Position numbers and translations under genes: made by a program. From positions 1 to 64,000 of the forward strand of contig NZ_JAIKXF010000005.1 in assembly GCF_024684275.1 (NCBI RefSeq): a stretch of DNA of 64,000 nucleotides, written 5' to 3'. How positions within the stretch are numbered: the first letter of the stretch is position 1; every line of letters starts with the position of its first letter. Shown here in pieces: positions 23,572 through 33,672 of the stretch. The notes beneath the pieces were generated by a model. The model worked only from the letters and a program-made list of their open reading frames with translations, ran no database searches and was not told the origin of the DNA. Source of the stretch: Ruminococcus sp. GTDB lineage: Bacteria; Bacillota_A; Clostridia; Oscillospirales; Ruminococcaceae.

Positions 23572-25199
23572 TTATTTCTTCTCCTTAACAGTACCATTAC
23601 ACCTATTGCAGCGATAATGAAAGGTATTACCCATACTACTATTATCTGAATAACCTTTGCCTGCTTGGTGGAAGGTGATATAGCTGAATACTGAAGCGAC
23701 TTTTCAAGGATAACTGCGCCGCTTTTCTTGCCTGTCAGCTGATTCAGAGCGCTGATGATAACATTTGCGTTGTTATAGGTCGTATTCTTCAGTATTACGC
23801 TGCTTTCCAGCATATATGGGCTTCCCAGAACAAGAACGCTGCTGGTGTATACATTGAAGTCCTCAGATGTCTGCTTCTGTGAGAGCATTGCTGCTGTTCT
23901 TGCGCCCTCTTCGCCGACCTCTGCATTCTTGTCTGTGATGCTTACGGTATATGCTTCGTCATAGGAGCTGATAATGCTCTTTACGATGTTTCCGTTGTTC
24001 TTGGATAACTCTGTGAGTGCTCTTGTATACGGAGATACGATAGGAAGCTTGTCATTGGGGAGCTTGCCTACTGCCTCGGTGTCGCTTACCTTGAGCAGGA
24101 TATTGGATTCGATGCCAACATTGTTTTGGGCATCACCCATTATCTCATTCTCGACCTTGATGTTCCAGTCTGCGAGGAATGCCTCGATATTAGGAAGATT
24201 GGTCTTTGAAACATCGGGAACATAGATAACGTTTCTGTCGTACTTTCCGCCGTTATAGAGGAAGTCGCTGAGCTTCTTGATAACGTCCTCGGAGAAGTCT
24301 ACTGACGGAGCGAAAATAACTGCCATGTCGTAGTCCTCGGGCTTCAGCTCGTCTGAGGCAATGTCGATATCTGTGCAGTCATAGCCGTTCTTTGCAAGGA
24401 GCTCGTTTTCAAAGGTCTGTGCAGCAGAACCATAGGACTGTGCGTCAAACATCGAAGCACCGTTCATTGTTGCTGCAAAGGCTGTTCTTACGGGGTGAGC
24501 ATCACATACATTGTTGATAGCTGATGTGATAGTGCTCTCGCCTGAGAACTTGAACTTGTACTCGCCTGTGGTCTGAGCTAAATACTGGTCGGGAGCTATC
24601 ATATTCATAACATCTGTGCTGCTGATAACTCTTACTCTTTCGCCTGTGGCAACGATAATGCTGCCGCGCTCAATATCGCCGTTGTAGTACTTCTTGTACT
24701 TATTGATGATGTCGGGATCAACGTCCATATCAACGTATTTTACGTTAATGCTGCCCTTGCCCTGCTTTGCGTATACGGAATACTTGTCAAGGAGCTCCGG
24801 AATAAGCTCAAATGGCACCTCATAGCCTGTCTGACCGCGCCAGTAGCTCGAAAGTGCATCGAAATAATCTCTCTTTGCAGTAACTGTTATATCAACGTCC
24901 TTTTCGATATTCTTAACTGCATCGACAGACTCTGCGCTGAGCTCGTATCTGTCATCGGGAGTAAGGTCTATCTTGATAGGTGAACGCTTTCCGATAACAG
25001 TCACCATGATATTCATAACTACCACGATAGCTACGACGAGGGCTATGGCAATGTAGAACATAGAGCCGTACTTCAGCTTCTTTCTGAAGCCTGAGGCAGG
25101 TTTTTCCTCCTTCTCAGTCTTCTCCTCTATGGTCACAAGCTCATCGGGAGCCTTGCTGTTTGTCAGGTCTTTATTCTTGTCTAATTCTTTTTTACTCAT
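23568..25199 (-). CDS. GldG-like ABC transporter auxiliary protein
   Basis: 543 residues: a membrane helix at about 40-65 (MFYIAIALVVAIVVVMNIMV), a long outer domain of the GldG/DUF7088 type (IDLTPDDRYELSAESVDAVKNI, VDITVTAKRDYF), and a C-terminal helix (VIQIIVVWVIPFIIAAIGVMVLL) with a basic tail. ATG at 25199 is favoured over TTG at 25208, which overlaps the ribosome site AAAGGAAGG. GldF/G form the membrane part of an ABC transporter first linked to gliding in Bacteroidetes but common in non-gliding Clostridia; the cargo is unknown. Confidence 0.85.
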   Translation of the reverse strand: MSKKELDKNKDLTNSKAPDELVTIEEKTEKEEKPASGFRKKLKYGSMFYIAIALVVAIVVVMNIMVTVIGKRSPIKIDLTPDDRYELSAESVDAVKNIEKDVDITVTAKRDYFDALSSYWRGQTGYEVPFELIPELLDKYSVYAKQGKGSINVKYVDMDVDPDIINKYKKYYNGDIERGSIIVATGERVRVISSTDVMNMIAPDQYLAQTTGEYKFKFSGESTITSAINNVCDAHPVRTAFAATMNGASMFDAQSYGSAAQTFENELLAKNGYDCTDIDIASDELKPEDYDMAVIFAPSVDFSEDVIKKLSDFLYNGGKYDRNVIYVPDVSKTNLPNIEAFLADWNIKVENEIMGDAQNNVGIESNILLKVSDTEAVGKLPNDKLPIVSPYTRALTELSKNNGNIVKSIISSYDEAYTVSITDKNAEVGEEGARTAAMLSQKQTSEDFNVYTSSVLVLGSPYMLESSVILKNTTYNNANVIISALNQLTGKKSGAVILEKSLQYSAISPSTKQAKVIQIIVVWVIPFIIAAIGVMVLLRRRNK

Positions 25200-25226
25200 C
25201 TGTATCAAAACCTTCCTTTCTGATGA

Positions 25227-25946
25227 TCAGCTCCAACGTCTCTTCTCAAGCACCTTAACGGTGAAGAAGTTGAAGAGGAAGGCTGCGCTGATGAAGAATA
25301 CCACGCTGGGGAGACTGAATACTCCTCTTGTGAATTCAATATATCTCGAATAGAAGGCTATTGATGAAACTGCCTTGAATATCACTCTCTTTACGATGTT
25401 GCCGTTTTCAAAATCGGATACGAGCATCTCTGAGAGATATATCACGAATATAGCGACAAGGCTGACAACTGCCGAAGCCATCTGGTTCTCGGTAAGTGAT
25501 GAGATGAAAAGTCCTACTGCGATAAAGGCTGCGCCCAGGAAGAGCATTGCAAAGTAATTTCCGAGGAGCGTCTGCCATACGATATCGCCGAGATAGTTGA
25601 TGACGAATGCATAGATAAATATGATAGACTCAGCAATAACAAACAGTGTAAGTGCTGCAAAATACTTGCCGAGAACTATCTCCCACAAGCCTATAGGTGC
25701 TGTGAGAAGTCCCTGATCGGTCTTGTTCTTCTTTTCCTCGCTGAGAAGCTTCATGGTCAGCACAGGAATAAGAAACATTACGATATAAAACATTGAACTG
25801 AACATATTTGATGTATCGGCAAATCCGCTGGTGATAACTCCATTATAGAAGAATATGCCCGATACGAGCCAGAACACAGCAAGAAATACATATGCTACGC
25901 CCGACGTAAAGAATGCGCCCATTTCGCGCCTGTAGATAGCCAGCAT
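25227..25946 (-). CDS. ABC-2 type permease (GldF-like)
   Basis: 239 residues with six hydrophobic helices (VAYVFLAVFWLVSGIFFYN, MFYIVMFLIPVLTMKLLSEE, YFAALTLFVIAESIIFIYAFV, YFAMLFLGAAFIAVGLFISSL, AVVSLVAIFVIYLSEML, VVFFISAAFLFNFFTVKVL). LSEEKKNKTDQGLLTAPI in the first cytoplasmic loop is characteristic of the GldF/NosY permease group. Overlaps the ATPase gene by one base. Confidence 0.9.
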   Translation of the reverse strand: MLAIYRREMGAFFTSGVAYVFLAVFWLVSGIFFYNGVITSGFADTSNMFSSMFYIVMFLIPVLTMKLLSEEKKNKTDQGLLTAPIGLWEIVLGKYFAALTLFVIAESIIFIYAFVINYLGDIVWQTLLGNYFAMLFLGAAFIAVGLFISSLTENQMASAVVSLVAIFVIYLSEMLVSDFENGNIVKRVIFKAVSSIAFYSRYIEFTRGVFSLPSVVFFISAAFLFNFFTVKVLEKRRWS

Positions 25947-27076
25947 TATTCCTCACCTCCGTTATTTTCTGTGCTGTCTGCGGCTGTATCTTCATCGCCG
26001 CTGTCAACGATAGACGATTCTTCTTCCTCATCGTCCTCCTGAACGGCTCTGAGCTTACCGCTTGAAGTAGTCTTTATCTCGATCTTTGGCTTGGACTTTG
26101 ACTTGCCGCTGTCGGACTTGCCGAGCCCCTCGTCCATAGTGATCTTGAGGAAGATGTCCTCGAGTGTGAGGTCTGAGAGCTGGAGCATGAGTATATTCCA
26201 GCCGTTATCGGCACAGAGCTTGTTGATGGCACGGCGGACATCAGTCTTGCCGTCGGTCTCGATATCATAATCGTAAATGCCCTTTTCGCGCTCCATGTCT
26301 GCGCGGACGTACTTTACGCCGTCCATACTCCTTATCTTTTCTATGATAAGGCGCTTGTCATCTGCGGTATGTGTAGGACCTTCGATACGCATCACCATCT
26401 TGTGCTCATTGGTGATATTTTTTGCTATCTCGTCGGCAGTTCCGTCAGCAGCAACTGTACCCTTGTTGATGATGATTATCCTGTCGCAGACAGCCTGTAT
26501 CTCGGGAAGTATATGTGATGAAAGTATGACCGTGTGCTTCTTGCCCAGCTTCTTGATAAGAGTTCTTATCTCGATTATCTGGTTCGGATCGAGACCTACG
26601 GTAGGCTCGTCGAGAATGAGCACGGGCGGATTGTTGATAAGAGCCTGTGCAAGGCCTACTCTCTGACGATAGCCCTTTGAAAGGTTCTTGATTATCCTTC
26701 CTCTTACGTCCTCTATCTTGCAGAGGCTGCAAACGTCCTTGAGGTGTGCCTTTCTCGGCAGCTTGCACTTCTTCATGTCGTATACGAAGCCGAGGTAAGC
26801 CTCGACTGTCATATCTACATAAATTGGCGGTATCTCGGGAAGATAGCCGATGTTTGCCTTTGCCTTCTTTGGATCGTCAAGGATATTGATCCCGTCGATA
26901 AGCACATCGCCCGAGGTTGACGAGATGTATCCCGTCAGCATATTCATGGTCGTTGACTTTCCTGCACCGTTTGGTCCGAGGAAGCCGAGTATCTCACCCT
27001 TTTCGACCTTGAAGCTAATATTGTTTACGGCAACCTTGTCGCCGTACATCTTGGTAAGGTTCCTGACCTCTATCAT
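25946..27076 (-). CDS. ABC transporter ATP-binding protein (GldA-like)
   Basis: 376 residues. Walker A GPNGAGKSTTMNML near residue 40, signature LSKGYRQRVGLAQALI near 135, Walker B VLILDEPTVGLDP near 155, ILSSHILPEI afterwards. The last 60 residues are acidic and Ser/Lys-rich (DDEEEESSIVDSGDEDTAADS), an unusual disordered tail. AGGAGGGTAAAACCC precedes the ATG. First gene of the four-gene GldA/F/G-DUF4340 operon. Confidence 0.92.
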   Translation of the reverse strand: MIEVRNLTKMYGDKVAVNNISFKVEKGEILGFLGPNGAGKSTTMNMLTGYISSTSGDVLIDGINILDDPKKAKANIGYLPEIPPIYVDMTVEAYLGFVYDMKKCKLPRKAHLKDVCSLCKIEDVRGRIIKNLSKGYRQRVGLAQALINNPPVLILDEPTVGLDPNQIIEIRTLIKKLGKKHTVILSSHILPEIQAVCDRIIIINKGTVAADGTADEIAKNITNEHKMVMRIEGPTHTADDKRLIIEKIRSMDGVKYVRADMEREKGIYDYDIETDGKTDVRRAINKLCADNGWNILMLQLSDLTLEDIFLKITMDEGLGKSDSGKSKSKPKIEIKTTSSGKLRAVQEDDEEEESSIVDSGDEDTAADSTENNGGEE

Positions 27077-27184
27077 TGGGTTTTACCCTCCTTATTACAT
27101 ATGCAGCAATACCCTGCTGCTTATTCGCACCCTTACTATGTTAATACTTCTATGTGATAGCACAGTGAAAGCAGAGCGAATTTT

Positions 27185-28063
27185 TTAAAATATATTCATA
27201 GCAGAGGCTATATCAGCTTTGATCTGTGCCCGAAGCTCGTCCAGTGAGGCGAATCTCATCTCGGGACGGATAAAGCTGCAAAGCTCCACCGTAAGCGGAT
27301 CTTCGTAAAGGTCTCCCGAAAATCCGTGTATATATGTCTCGGCAAGAGGTGCGCCGCCGTATTTCACGGTGGGCTTCATGCCTATATCCGTTATGGACGG
27401 ATAGGTCTTTCCCTTTACATGGGCTTTTGAGGCGTACACGCCGTATCTCGGCACAAGCTGTCCCTCGCCGAAGAGCTGATTTGCTGTGGGAAATCCGATA
27501 GTGCGCCCCAGCTGAGCGCCGCGGCTGACTTCCCTGACTATGATATAGTTCCTGCCAAGCATAGCGTTGGCGCGGTCAAGTGCTCCTTCTGTGAGAAGCT
27601 GTCTCACGGCTGTGGAGGAAACTCTCTCGCCGCCGCAGAACACGTCGTCAACAGTCTGCACCGTGAAGCCGTACTTATCACCGAATATGCGCAGCTCGTC
27701 AGTACCGCAGGCAGCTCCTCTGCCGAAGCGGAAATCCCTGCCGCAGCATACAAAGTCTGCGTTCATGCTGCCAAGAAGTATCTCTCTTGCGAAGGTATCG
27801 CCGTCCATGCCGCATATATCCTCAAAGTGCGGTGAAAAAATACGCTCTGTGCCGCATTCGCTGCTCAGCAGATAATGCTTCTCGCTCTCGCTGTAGATGT
27901 AGCCTGCTGCTCCCTTATTCGCCGTACTTTCGGGCGGAAAGGTAAATGCGCAGGGTATGAGCCCCTGCTTTTTCTGCTCAGCAGCAGCTTTAAGCACAGC
28001 ACGGTGACCGAGGTGTACTCCGTCAAACATTCCAAGAGCGACGGCTGTTCTTTTATTGTCCAT
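27185..28063 (-). CDS. ribF: Bifunctional riboflavin kinase / FAD synthetase
   Basis: 292 residues. The N-terminal FMN adenylyltransferase domain has GMFDGVHLGHRAVL and CGRDFRFGRGAACG; the C-terminal riboflavin kinase domain has GRTIGFPTANQLF and the YGVYAS strand. It makes FMN and FAD from riboflavin. It starts 4 bp after the truB stop and ends the rimP operon, a placement (truB-ribF) conserved in Firmicutes. Confidence 0.95.
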   Translation of the reverse strand: MDNKRTAVALGMFDGVHLGHRAVLKAAAEQKKQGLIPCAFTFPPESTANKGAAGYIYSESEKHYLLSSECGTERIFSPHFEDICGMDGDTFAREILLGSMNADFVCCGRDFRFGRGAACGTDELRIFGDKYGFTVQTVDDVFCGGERVSSTAVRQLLTEGALDRANAMLGRNYIIVREVSRGAQLGRTIGFPTANQLFGEGQLVPRYGVYASKAHVKGKTYPSITDIGMKPTVKYGGAPLAETYIHGFSGDLYEDPLTVELCSFIRPEMRFASLDELRAQIKADIASAMNIF

Positions 28064-28067
28064 GCCG

Positions 28068-28961
28068 TCACCCTAAATTCTTTCCAACGCGGAGCTCTCC
28101 GCTTTCAAAATCCGCAAAGGCAGTACCGATAAAGCCGCCGTCAAAGCCGTAGACTCCGTACTCCCTAACGCCGGTGCGTATGCCGCGAAGCCTTGATATA
28201 TCGAGCTTTACGCCGTTTCTGTACATTCTTGTCTGAGCCTCGCCCAGTCTAAGCTTAGGCAGCTTTGCAAACACACGCTCTATGGGGAGTATCAGCTCTT
28301 CCAGCCTGTCATCGTCCCTTGCGCGCTGTATCTCGTCAAAGCTGTGGCAGTCATCAAGAGTAAAGCCTCCCGACGACGTTCTGACCAGTGAGGTCATTAT
28401 GCCGCCGCAGCCCAGCTTTTCGCCAATATCGCTGATTATAGTTCTTATATAAGTGCCCTTTCCGCAGGCTATGGACAGTACTCCCTCACGGGATACGCTG
28501 TCGTAGCTCTCCAGCACAAGGCTGTCCACCTCTACCTCACGCGCCTGACGCTCCACCTCTATGCCCTGTCTTGCAAGGTCATAAAGGCGCTGTCCGTTTA
28601 CCTGAACAGCCGAATACATAGGCGGAAGCTGCATTATCTTTCCCGTAAAATCGGGTATCACAGCTTCTATAGCCTCGCGGCTGACAGCCATATCCGAGCA
28701 CTCCCGCACCTCTCCCCACACGTCCTGCGTGTCAGAGACAGCTCCCAGCCGGAATGCTGCACGGTAGCTCTTTGTATTATCGGGCATGATGTCACAGGCT
28801 TTGGTGGCATTTCCAACGAATACGGGAAGAACTCCCGTAGCCATAGGATCAAGTGTCCCGCCGTGACCGAGGCGTTTCATTTGCAGTATGCCGCGGAGCT
28901 TCGCCACCACATCGAATGATGTGAAGTCCTGCGGCTTGTTTACGCAGAGGATACCGTTCAT
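28068..28961 (-). CDS. truB: tRNA pseudouridine-55 synthase
   Basis: 297 residues. Family motifs: GILCVNKPQDFTSFDVV, then LGHGGTLDPMATGVLPV with the catalytic aspartate, and CGKGTYIRTIISDIG. It converts U55 to pseudouridine in the T-loop of tRNAs. The start overlaps the stop of the DHH gene (TGATG), indicating translational coupling. Confidence 0.96.
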   Translation of the reverse strand: MNGILCVNKPQDFTSFDVVAKLRGILQMKRLGHGGTLDPMATGVLPVFVGNATKACDIMPDNTKSYRAAFRLGAVSDTQDVWGEVRECSDMAVSREAIEAVIPDFTGKIMQLPPMYSAVQVNGQRLYDLARQGIEVERQAREVEVDSLVLESYDSVSREGVLSIACGKGTYIRTIISDIGEKLGCGGIMTSLVRTSSGGFTLDDCHSFDEIQRARDDDRLEELILPIERVFAKLPKLRLGEAQTRMYRNGVKLDISRLRGIRTGVREYGVYGFDGGFIGTAFADFESGELRVGKNLG

Positions 28962-29911
28962 CAGCCCAGCGCCCTTTCGACAGCCTCGATGAGCTGCTTC
29001 TTTGCCTCGTCAAGTGGTCCGTTTATGGTGCAGCCTGCTGCCTTTGCGTGACCGCCGCCGCCGATGGACTGGCATATAGTGGATACGTTGACATCGTTAG
29101 CCGAGCGGAATGAGCACTTGTATACTCCGTCCTCGCGCTCGCGCATGAGTATGCCGACCTCTGTTTCCTCCAGCTGGATAGTGAGAGGTGCAAAGCCCTC
29201 CAGCTCCTCCATAGAAACGTTCATTTCCCTCATCATATCCTGCGTTACCGCAGCGATAGCAAGCTTGCCGCCGAGACAGTACTCCATGAGCTCGTTGACC
29301 TTAGCCTCAAGCTTTAGTCTGCCCATAGACTTTACGTCGAACATATAGCGGTTTATCCTTGCGAAGTTTATATCATAGCTGCGCATCATCTCTGCGGCTA
29401 TCTCATGAGCACGGGGAGTAGTGCAGCCGTACTTGAAGCAGCCCGAATCCGTGGCAATGCCAGTATAAAGGCACATTGCGCAGTGCTTTGTTATCTTGAC
29501 ACCCATGTACTGTGCAAGGTCATAGATTATCTCGCAGGCAGCCGTAGCATCGCCGCGGAGCAGTGTTCTCTCCGCGTAATTCTTGTTTGAGATGTGGTGG
29601 TCGATACATAGCTGTACCTTATCGCCGTATATGTCTTTATAATCGCCCATAAGGGTAGTATCGGCAATATCCACCGCTATGACGGTCTTTGGTTCAAAGT
29701 CCTCCCCTGCTCCCTCATCTGTGAGGAAACTGTAGCGTGACGGAAAAACGTCGTGGCACACGACTCTGCTGCGGATACCGAGCTGTGTCAGGATATCCTT
29801 CAAGCCGAAGCCTGCGCCTATGCAATCGCCGTCGGGATTGCGATGAGTCAATATAACTGCGTCCTCGCAGTTTCTGAGAAAGAGCTCAGCCTCACTGAAG
29901 CCTATATACAT
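28961..29911 (-). CDS. nrnA: DHH-family oligoribonuclease / pAp phosphatase (NrnA)
   Basis: 316 residues. DHH phosphoesterase motifs: THRNPDGDCIGAGFGL, AVDIADT, the eponymous CIDHHISN, and the DHHA1 motif GGGGHAKAAG near the C-terminus. NrnA degrades short oligoribonucleotides and pAp. The ATG at 29911 lies 8 bp after AAGGAG; the GTG at 29920 would overlap the ribosome site. Its position between rbfA and truB is the standard Firmicute order. Confidence 0.92.
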   Translation of the reverse strand: MYIGFSEAELFLRNCEDAVILTHRNPDGDCIGAGFGLKDILTQLGIRSRVVCHDVFPSRYSFLTDEGAGEDFEPKTVIAVDIADTTLMGDYKDIYGDKVQLCIDHHISNKNYAERTLLRGDATAACEIIYDLAQYMGVKITKHCAMCLYTGIATDSGCFKYGCTTPRAHEIAAEMMRSYDINFARINRYMFDVKSMGRLKLEAKVNELMEYCLGGKLAIAAVTQDMMREMNVSMEELEGFAPLTIQLEETEVGILMREREDGVYKCSFRSANDVNVSTICQSIGGGGHAKAAGCTINGPLDEAKKQLIEAVERALG

Positions 29912-29923
29912 CTGATGCACTCC

Positions 29924-30262
29924 TTACAGTAGGTCATGGAGCTTTTTGCTTATCTCCGCACTTCTCTCTATTGAATTGTCGGCAATAAACGTAAGCTCAG
30001 GCGCTTTGCGCATTTTTAGTCTGTGAAAAAGCTCCCGCTTGATAAAGCCTGCGGCGCTTTTTAGTCCCTGAACGGACTCTTTTGCTCTTTCGATGCCCTC
30101 AAAGCTTGAAACATATATCTTACAGCTTGACATATCGCCCGAAAGGTCTGCACGGACGATAGTGAGCATCTTGTCTATTCTCGGATCCTTCAGCTCGCGG
30201 AGGATCGCCGTCATCTCACGCTTTATATCTTCAGCCATGCGGCTGTTCTTGAAATTAGGCAT
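29924..30262 (-). CDS. rbfA: Ribosome-binding factor A
   Basis: 112 residues, standard length. Single KH-like domain: NSRMAEDIKREMTAIL, LRELKDPRIDKMLTIV, SGDMSSCKIYVSSFEG and LKSAAGFIKRELFHRLKMR, then PELTFIADNSIERS. It aids late maturation of the 30S subunit near helix 1 of 16S rRNA. AAAGGAAC precedes its ATG. Confidence 0.95.
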   Translation of the reverse strand: MPNFKNSRMAEDIKREMTAILRELKDPRIDKMLTIVRADLSGDMSSCKIYVSSFEGIERAKESVQGLKSAAGFIKRELFHRLKMRKAPELTFIADNSIERSAEISKKLHDLL

Positions 30263-30279
30263 TTTGTTCCTTTCTATGG

Positions 30280-30843
30280 TCAGAGCTTGACTGTAAAGCC
30301 TTCCCCTGTTGTTTCCTCATGCTTGTCTGGATCGGCAGCCTTTGCGGTCTTTTTGGAAGCCTTTTTGGCAGGCTTCTTTGCCGCAGTTTTCTTCTCGGCT
30401 GTCTTTTTGGTGTTTGTCTTCTTTTCTGTCTTTTCCTCGGGCTTTTCGTCAGCTGTCTCAGTTTCCTGTGCAGCCTCCTCAGCCTTAGGCTCGTCTGCGC
30501 CTTCGTGCTCCGTAAAGAAGCCACCCCCGAAGATCTCCGCAGAAAAAGCCTCGTCCTCAGCTGTTAAGCTGTAATCGGGGATATCATCGTCCCCTTCCTC
30601 GCCGTAGTAGATGTCGGCATAGTTGCCGTACTCGGGTTCGAGCTCCACATCGCGGACGGGGCGCTCGATACCCATGAGATCATCTGTGACCGGCTCGGGT
30701 GCTTCGATAGCGCTGCACTGACCGAGAAGTATCTTCTTTACCGATTCAAAGAAGAATATATCGATAGGTCCGAAGTCGTCCCATGCCAGTGCTTCATTGC
30801 AGTACTGTAACATATCCGCAGTACTCATTCTGCTGTTATCCAT
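30280..30843 (-). CDS. Unknown protein with acidic middle and Lys/Ala-rich tail
   Basis: 187 residues. The first 50 could fold (MLQYCNEALAWDDFGPIDIFFFESVKKIL); the middle is acidic (EYGNYADIYYGEEGDDDIPD); the last 60 are low-complexity Lys/Ala/Thr (KKTAAKKPAKKASKKTAKAAD), resembling histone H1-like tails. It stands between infB and rbfA, where most Firmicutes have no gene or a small DUF503 gene. AAGGGGGAATTTC precedes the ATG at 30843. Nucleic-acid binding by the tail is plausible; no family is recognised. Confidence 0.7.
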   Translation of the reverse strand: MDNSRMSTADMLQYCNEALAWDDFGPIDIFFFESVKKILLGQCSAIEAPEPVTDDLMGIERPVRDVELEPEYGNYADIYYGEEGDDDIPDYSLTAEDEAFSAEIFGGGFFTEHEGADEPKAEEAAQETETADEKPEEKTEKKTNTKKTAEKKTAAKKPAKKASKKTAKAADPDKHEETTGEGFTVKL

Positions 30844-30882
30844 AAGAAATTCCCCCTTATCATTATCGGAAATTTTCGTTTA

Positions 30883-33585
30883 TCAGTCCTCGCGGTACTC
30901 CTCAACGATGTATGTCTCGAAGATATCGCCTTCCTTGACATCGCTGAACTTTTCAAGGCTGATACCGCACTCGTAGCCCTCGGCTACTTCCTTTACGTCG
31001 TCCTTGAAGCGCTTGAGTCCTGCGATCTCGTCGTCTGCGATGATGATACCGTCGCGGACAACTCTTACCTTGCTGCCTCTTGTTACCTTGCCGCTGAGTA
31101 CGTAGCTTCCTGCTACCATACCGACATTGGATATCTTGTATACCTGTCTTACCTCGACGCGTCCCTGCTCAACATCGCGGAACTTAGGTGCGAGCATACC
31201 CTTCATAGCTGTGGATATTTCCTCGATAGCATCGTAGATGATACGGTAGAGTCTGATGTCAACGCCGTCACGGGCAGCATTCTCGGCTGCAACGGGATCA
31301 GGTCTTACGTTAAAGCCTACTATGATAGCGTTGGAAGCGCTTGCAAGCATAACGTCGCTCTCCTTAACGGCGCCGACTGCACCGTGGATAACTCTTACTC
31401 TTACCTCGTTGTTCGAGAGCTTTTCGAGAGACTGCTTTACAGCCTCGACAGAGCCCTGTACGTCAGCCTTAACTACGATAGGAAGCTCCTTGATCTCGCC
31501 CTCTGCGATCTGACTGAACAGGTTATCGAGAGTTACCTTGCGGTATGCGTTGAACTGTTCCTGCTTCTGCTCGTGCTTTCTCTGCTCAACAAGCTCACGG
31601 GCAAGTCTCTCGTCCTCAACTGCGTTGAATATATCACCTGCACTCGGCACTTCAGCGAGACCTGTTATCTCGACAGGTACGGAAGGACCTGCTGCCTTTA
31701 CAGTTCTGCCCTTGTGGTTGGTCATTACACGTACACGTCCTACAGCGGTGCCTGCGATGATAACGTCGCCCTGTCTGAGTGTACCGTTCTGTACGAGAAG
31801 TGTTGCGATAGGTCCTCTGCCCTTGTCAAGACGTGCTTCGATAACTGTACCCTTTGCAAGTCTGTCGGGATTAGCCTTGAGCTCCTTGACCTCTGCAACG
31901 AGAAGTACATTTTCGAGAAGCTCGTCGATACCCTCGCCTGTCTTTGCTGATACGGGTACGCAGATAACGTCGCCGCCCCAGTCCTCGCATACGAGGTCGT
32001 ACTTTGTCAGCTCTTCCTTTACACGGTCAGGGTTTGCGCCCTCCTTATCCATTTTGTTGATAGCAACGATAATGGATACGCCTGCTGCCTTAGCATGGTT
32101 GATAGACTCAACTGTCTGAGGCATGATACCGTCGTCTGCGGCAACAACAAGGATAGCGATATCGGTGATGTTGGCACCTCTTGCTCGCATTGATGTGAAT
32201 GCCTCATGTCCCGGAGTATCAAGGAAGGTAATGTCCTGCCCGTTTACGTTTACCTGATAAGCACCGATGTGCTGTGTGATTCCGCCTGCTTCGCCTGCGG
32301 CAACGTGAGCGTTTCTGATACGGTCAAGGATAGATGTCTTACCGTGGTCAACGTGTCCCATTACTACTACAACAGGGCAGCGCGGCTGGAGGTTTGTATC
32401 GTCGTCATCTGTATCGTCGATAAGACGCTCCTCAATAGTAACGATGACCTCCTTCTCTACCTTTGCACCCATTTCGTCTGCAACGATGGCTGCGGTATCA
32501 AAGTCTATCTCCTGATTGATAGAAGCCATTACGCCCAGCTTCATGAGCTGCTTGATGACCTCTGTAGCTGTGGCTTTAAGACGTGTAGCAAGCTCGCCTA
32601 CCGTGATAGAATCAGGGATAAGCACCTTGAGCTGCTGTTTTCTTGCTCTTTCAAGCTCAAGTCTCTTGAGCTTTTCAGCCTCAGACTCCTTTTTGGAGAA
32701 CTGCTGACGTGTTCTCTGAGCTGACTTCTGGTTTATCTTCTGCTTCTTGGAGGAGTAATTGTCGTTCTTGTGCTTGTTGGAGGCTGCCATCTGGTCGTAT
32801 CTCTCGTTGTACTTATCGAGGTCAACGTAGCTTCCTCTTGTATCGACAGTTCTTCTCTGAGTAGAGGTCTGTGCTGTCTCGGAGCTGAATGAGGCATTGA
32901 ACTTTGTTCTCTCGCCTCTGTCCTGAGCCTTTGCAGGCTCGGTCTTTTTCTTGTCCTTTTTCTTGTCATTCTTCTTTTCGTGAGTCGGTGCAGGTGTCTT
33001 AGCCTCAGGCTTTACCTCGGGCTTTGGTGCTTCCTTGACGGGAGCTTCTTCCTGCTTCTTCTCGGGCACTTCTGCCTTTACGGGCTCTGTCTTTGGTGCA
33101 GGCTCAGTCTTTGGTGCAGGCTTTTCCTCAGCCTTAGGAGCCTCCTTAACCGGAGCTTCTTCCTGCTTCTTCTCGGGCACTTCTGCCTTTACAGGCTCAG
33201 CCTTCTTTGCAGGAGCCTCATGCTTTGGCTCCTCTTTTTTCTCGGGAGCTGCTGCCTTAGCAGGCTTTTCTTCCTTCTTCGGAGCAGGCTTCTCCTTTTT
33301 CTCGGCAGGAGCTGCCGGCTTCTTTGCGGCAGGCTTCTTCTCTGCCTTAGGAGCTTCTTCCTTTACAGGACGTGGATCGTTCTTTGAGTTGAAGTAATCA
33401 TTCAGCGAATCCACTGAATAGCGGTTCTTCATGTAGTGCTCAAGAACAGCGTTCATCTCCTCCTCTGTGAGAGAAGAACCTGTTTTCTTTTTATTATCTC
33501 CCTTTTCAGTGAAAAAATCAATTAATTCCTGTGCAGGGACGTTGATATCCTTTGCTGCGTCGCTAAGCTTTATTTTTTTTGCCAT
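30883..33585 (-). CDS. infB: Translation initiation factor IF-2
   Basis: 900 residues. An N-terminal IF2N helix bundle ([19 protein letters not shown]) leads to about 200 residues of Lys/Ala/Glu/Pro low complexity ([19 protein letters not shown]; two copies of a unit around [20 protein letters not shown]), a second IF2N, then the GTPase domain with GHVDHGKTS (G1), DTPGHEAF (G3) and NKMDKEGA (G4), and domains II-IV. It brings initiator tRNA to the 30S subunit. GGAGGT lies 12 bp before the ATG. Confidence 0.97.
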   Translation of the reverse strand: MAKKIKLSDAAKDINVPAQELIDFFTEKGDNKKKTGSSLTEEEMNAVLEHYMKNRYSVDSLNDYFNSKNDPRPVKEEAPKAEKKPAAKKPAAPAEKKEKPAPKKEEKPAKAAAPEKKEEPKHEAPAKKAEPVKAEVPEKKQEEAPVKEAPKAEEKPAPKTEPAPKTEPVKAEVPEKKQEEAPVKEAPKPEVKPEAKTPAPTHEKKNDKKKDKKKTEPAKAQDRGERTKFNASFSSETAQTSTQRRTVDTRGSYVDLDKYNERYDQMAASNKHKNDNYSSKKQKINQKSAQRTRQQFSKKESEAEKLKRLELERARKQQLKVLIPDSITVGELATRLKATATEVIKQLMKLGVMASINQEIDFDTAAIVADEMGAKVEKEVIVTIEERLIDDTDDDDTNLQPRCPVVVVMGHVDHGKTSILDRIRNAHVAAGEAGGITQHIGAYQVNVNGQDITFLDTPGHEAFTSMRARGANITDIAILVVAADDGIMPQTVESINHAKAAGVSIIVAINKMDKEGANPDRVKEELTKYDLVCEDWGGDVICVPVSAKTGEGIDELLENVLLVAEVKELKANPDRLAKGTVIEARLDKGRGPIATLLVQNGTLRQGDVIIAGTAVGRVRVMTNHKGRTVKAAGPSVPVEITGLAEVPSAGDIFNAVEDERLARELVEQRKHEQKQEQFNAYRKVTLDNLFSQIAEGEIKELPIVVKADVQGSVEAVKQSLEKLSNNEVRVRVIHGAVGAVKESDVMLASASNAIIVGFNVRPDPVAAENAARDGVDIRLYRIIYDAIEEISTAMKGMLAPKFRDVEQGRVEVRQVYKISNVGMVAGSYVLSGKVTRGSKVRVVRDGIIIADDEIAGLKRFKDDVKEVAEGYECGISLEKFSDVKEGDIFETYIVEEYRED

Positions 33586-33672
33586 AGGCTTTATTTACCT
33601 CCATTGTACTATGCCATGCATATCACGGCGAAATTATGATCCGTATCTATATAAACGCATTGCTGCGGTCAA

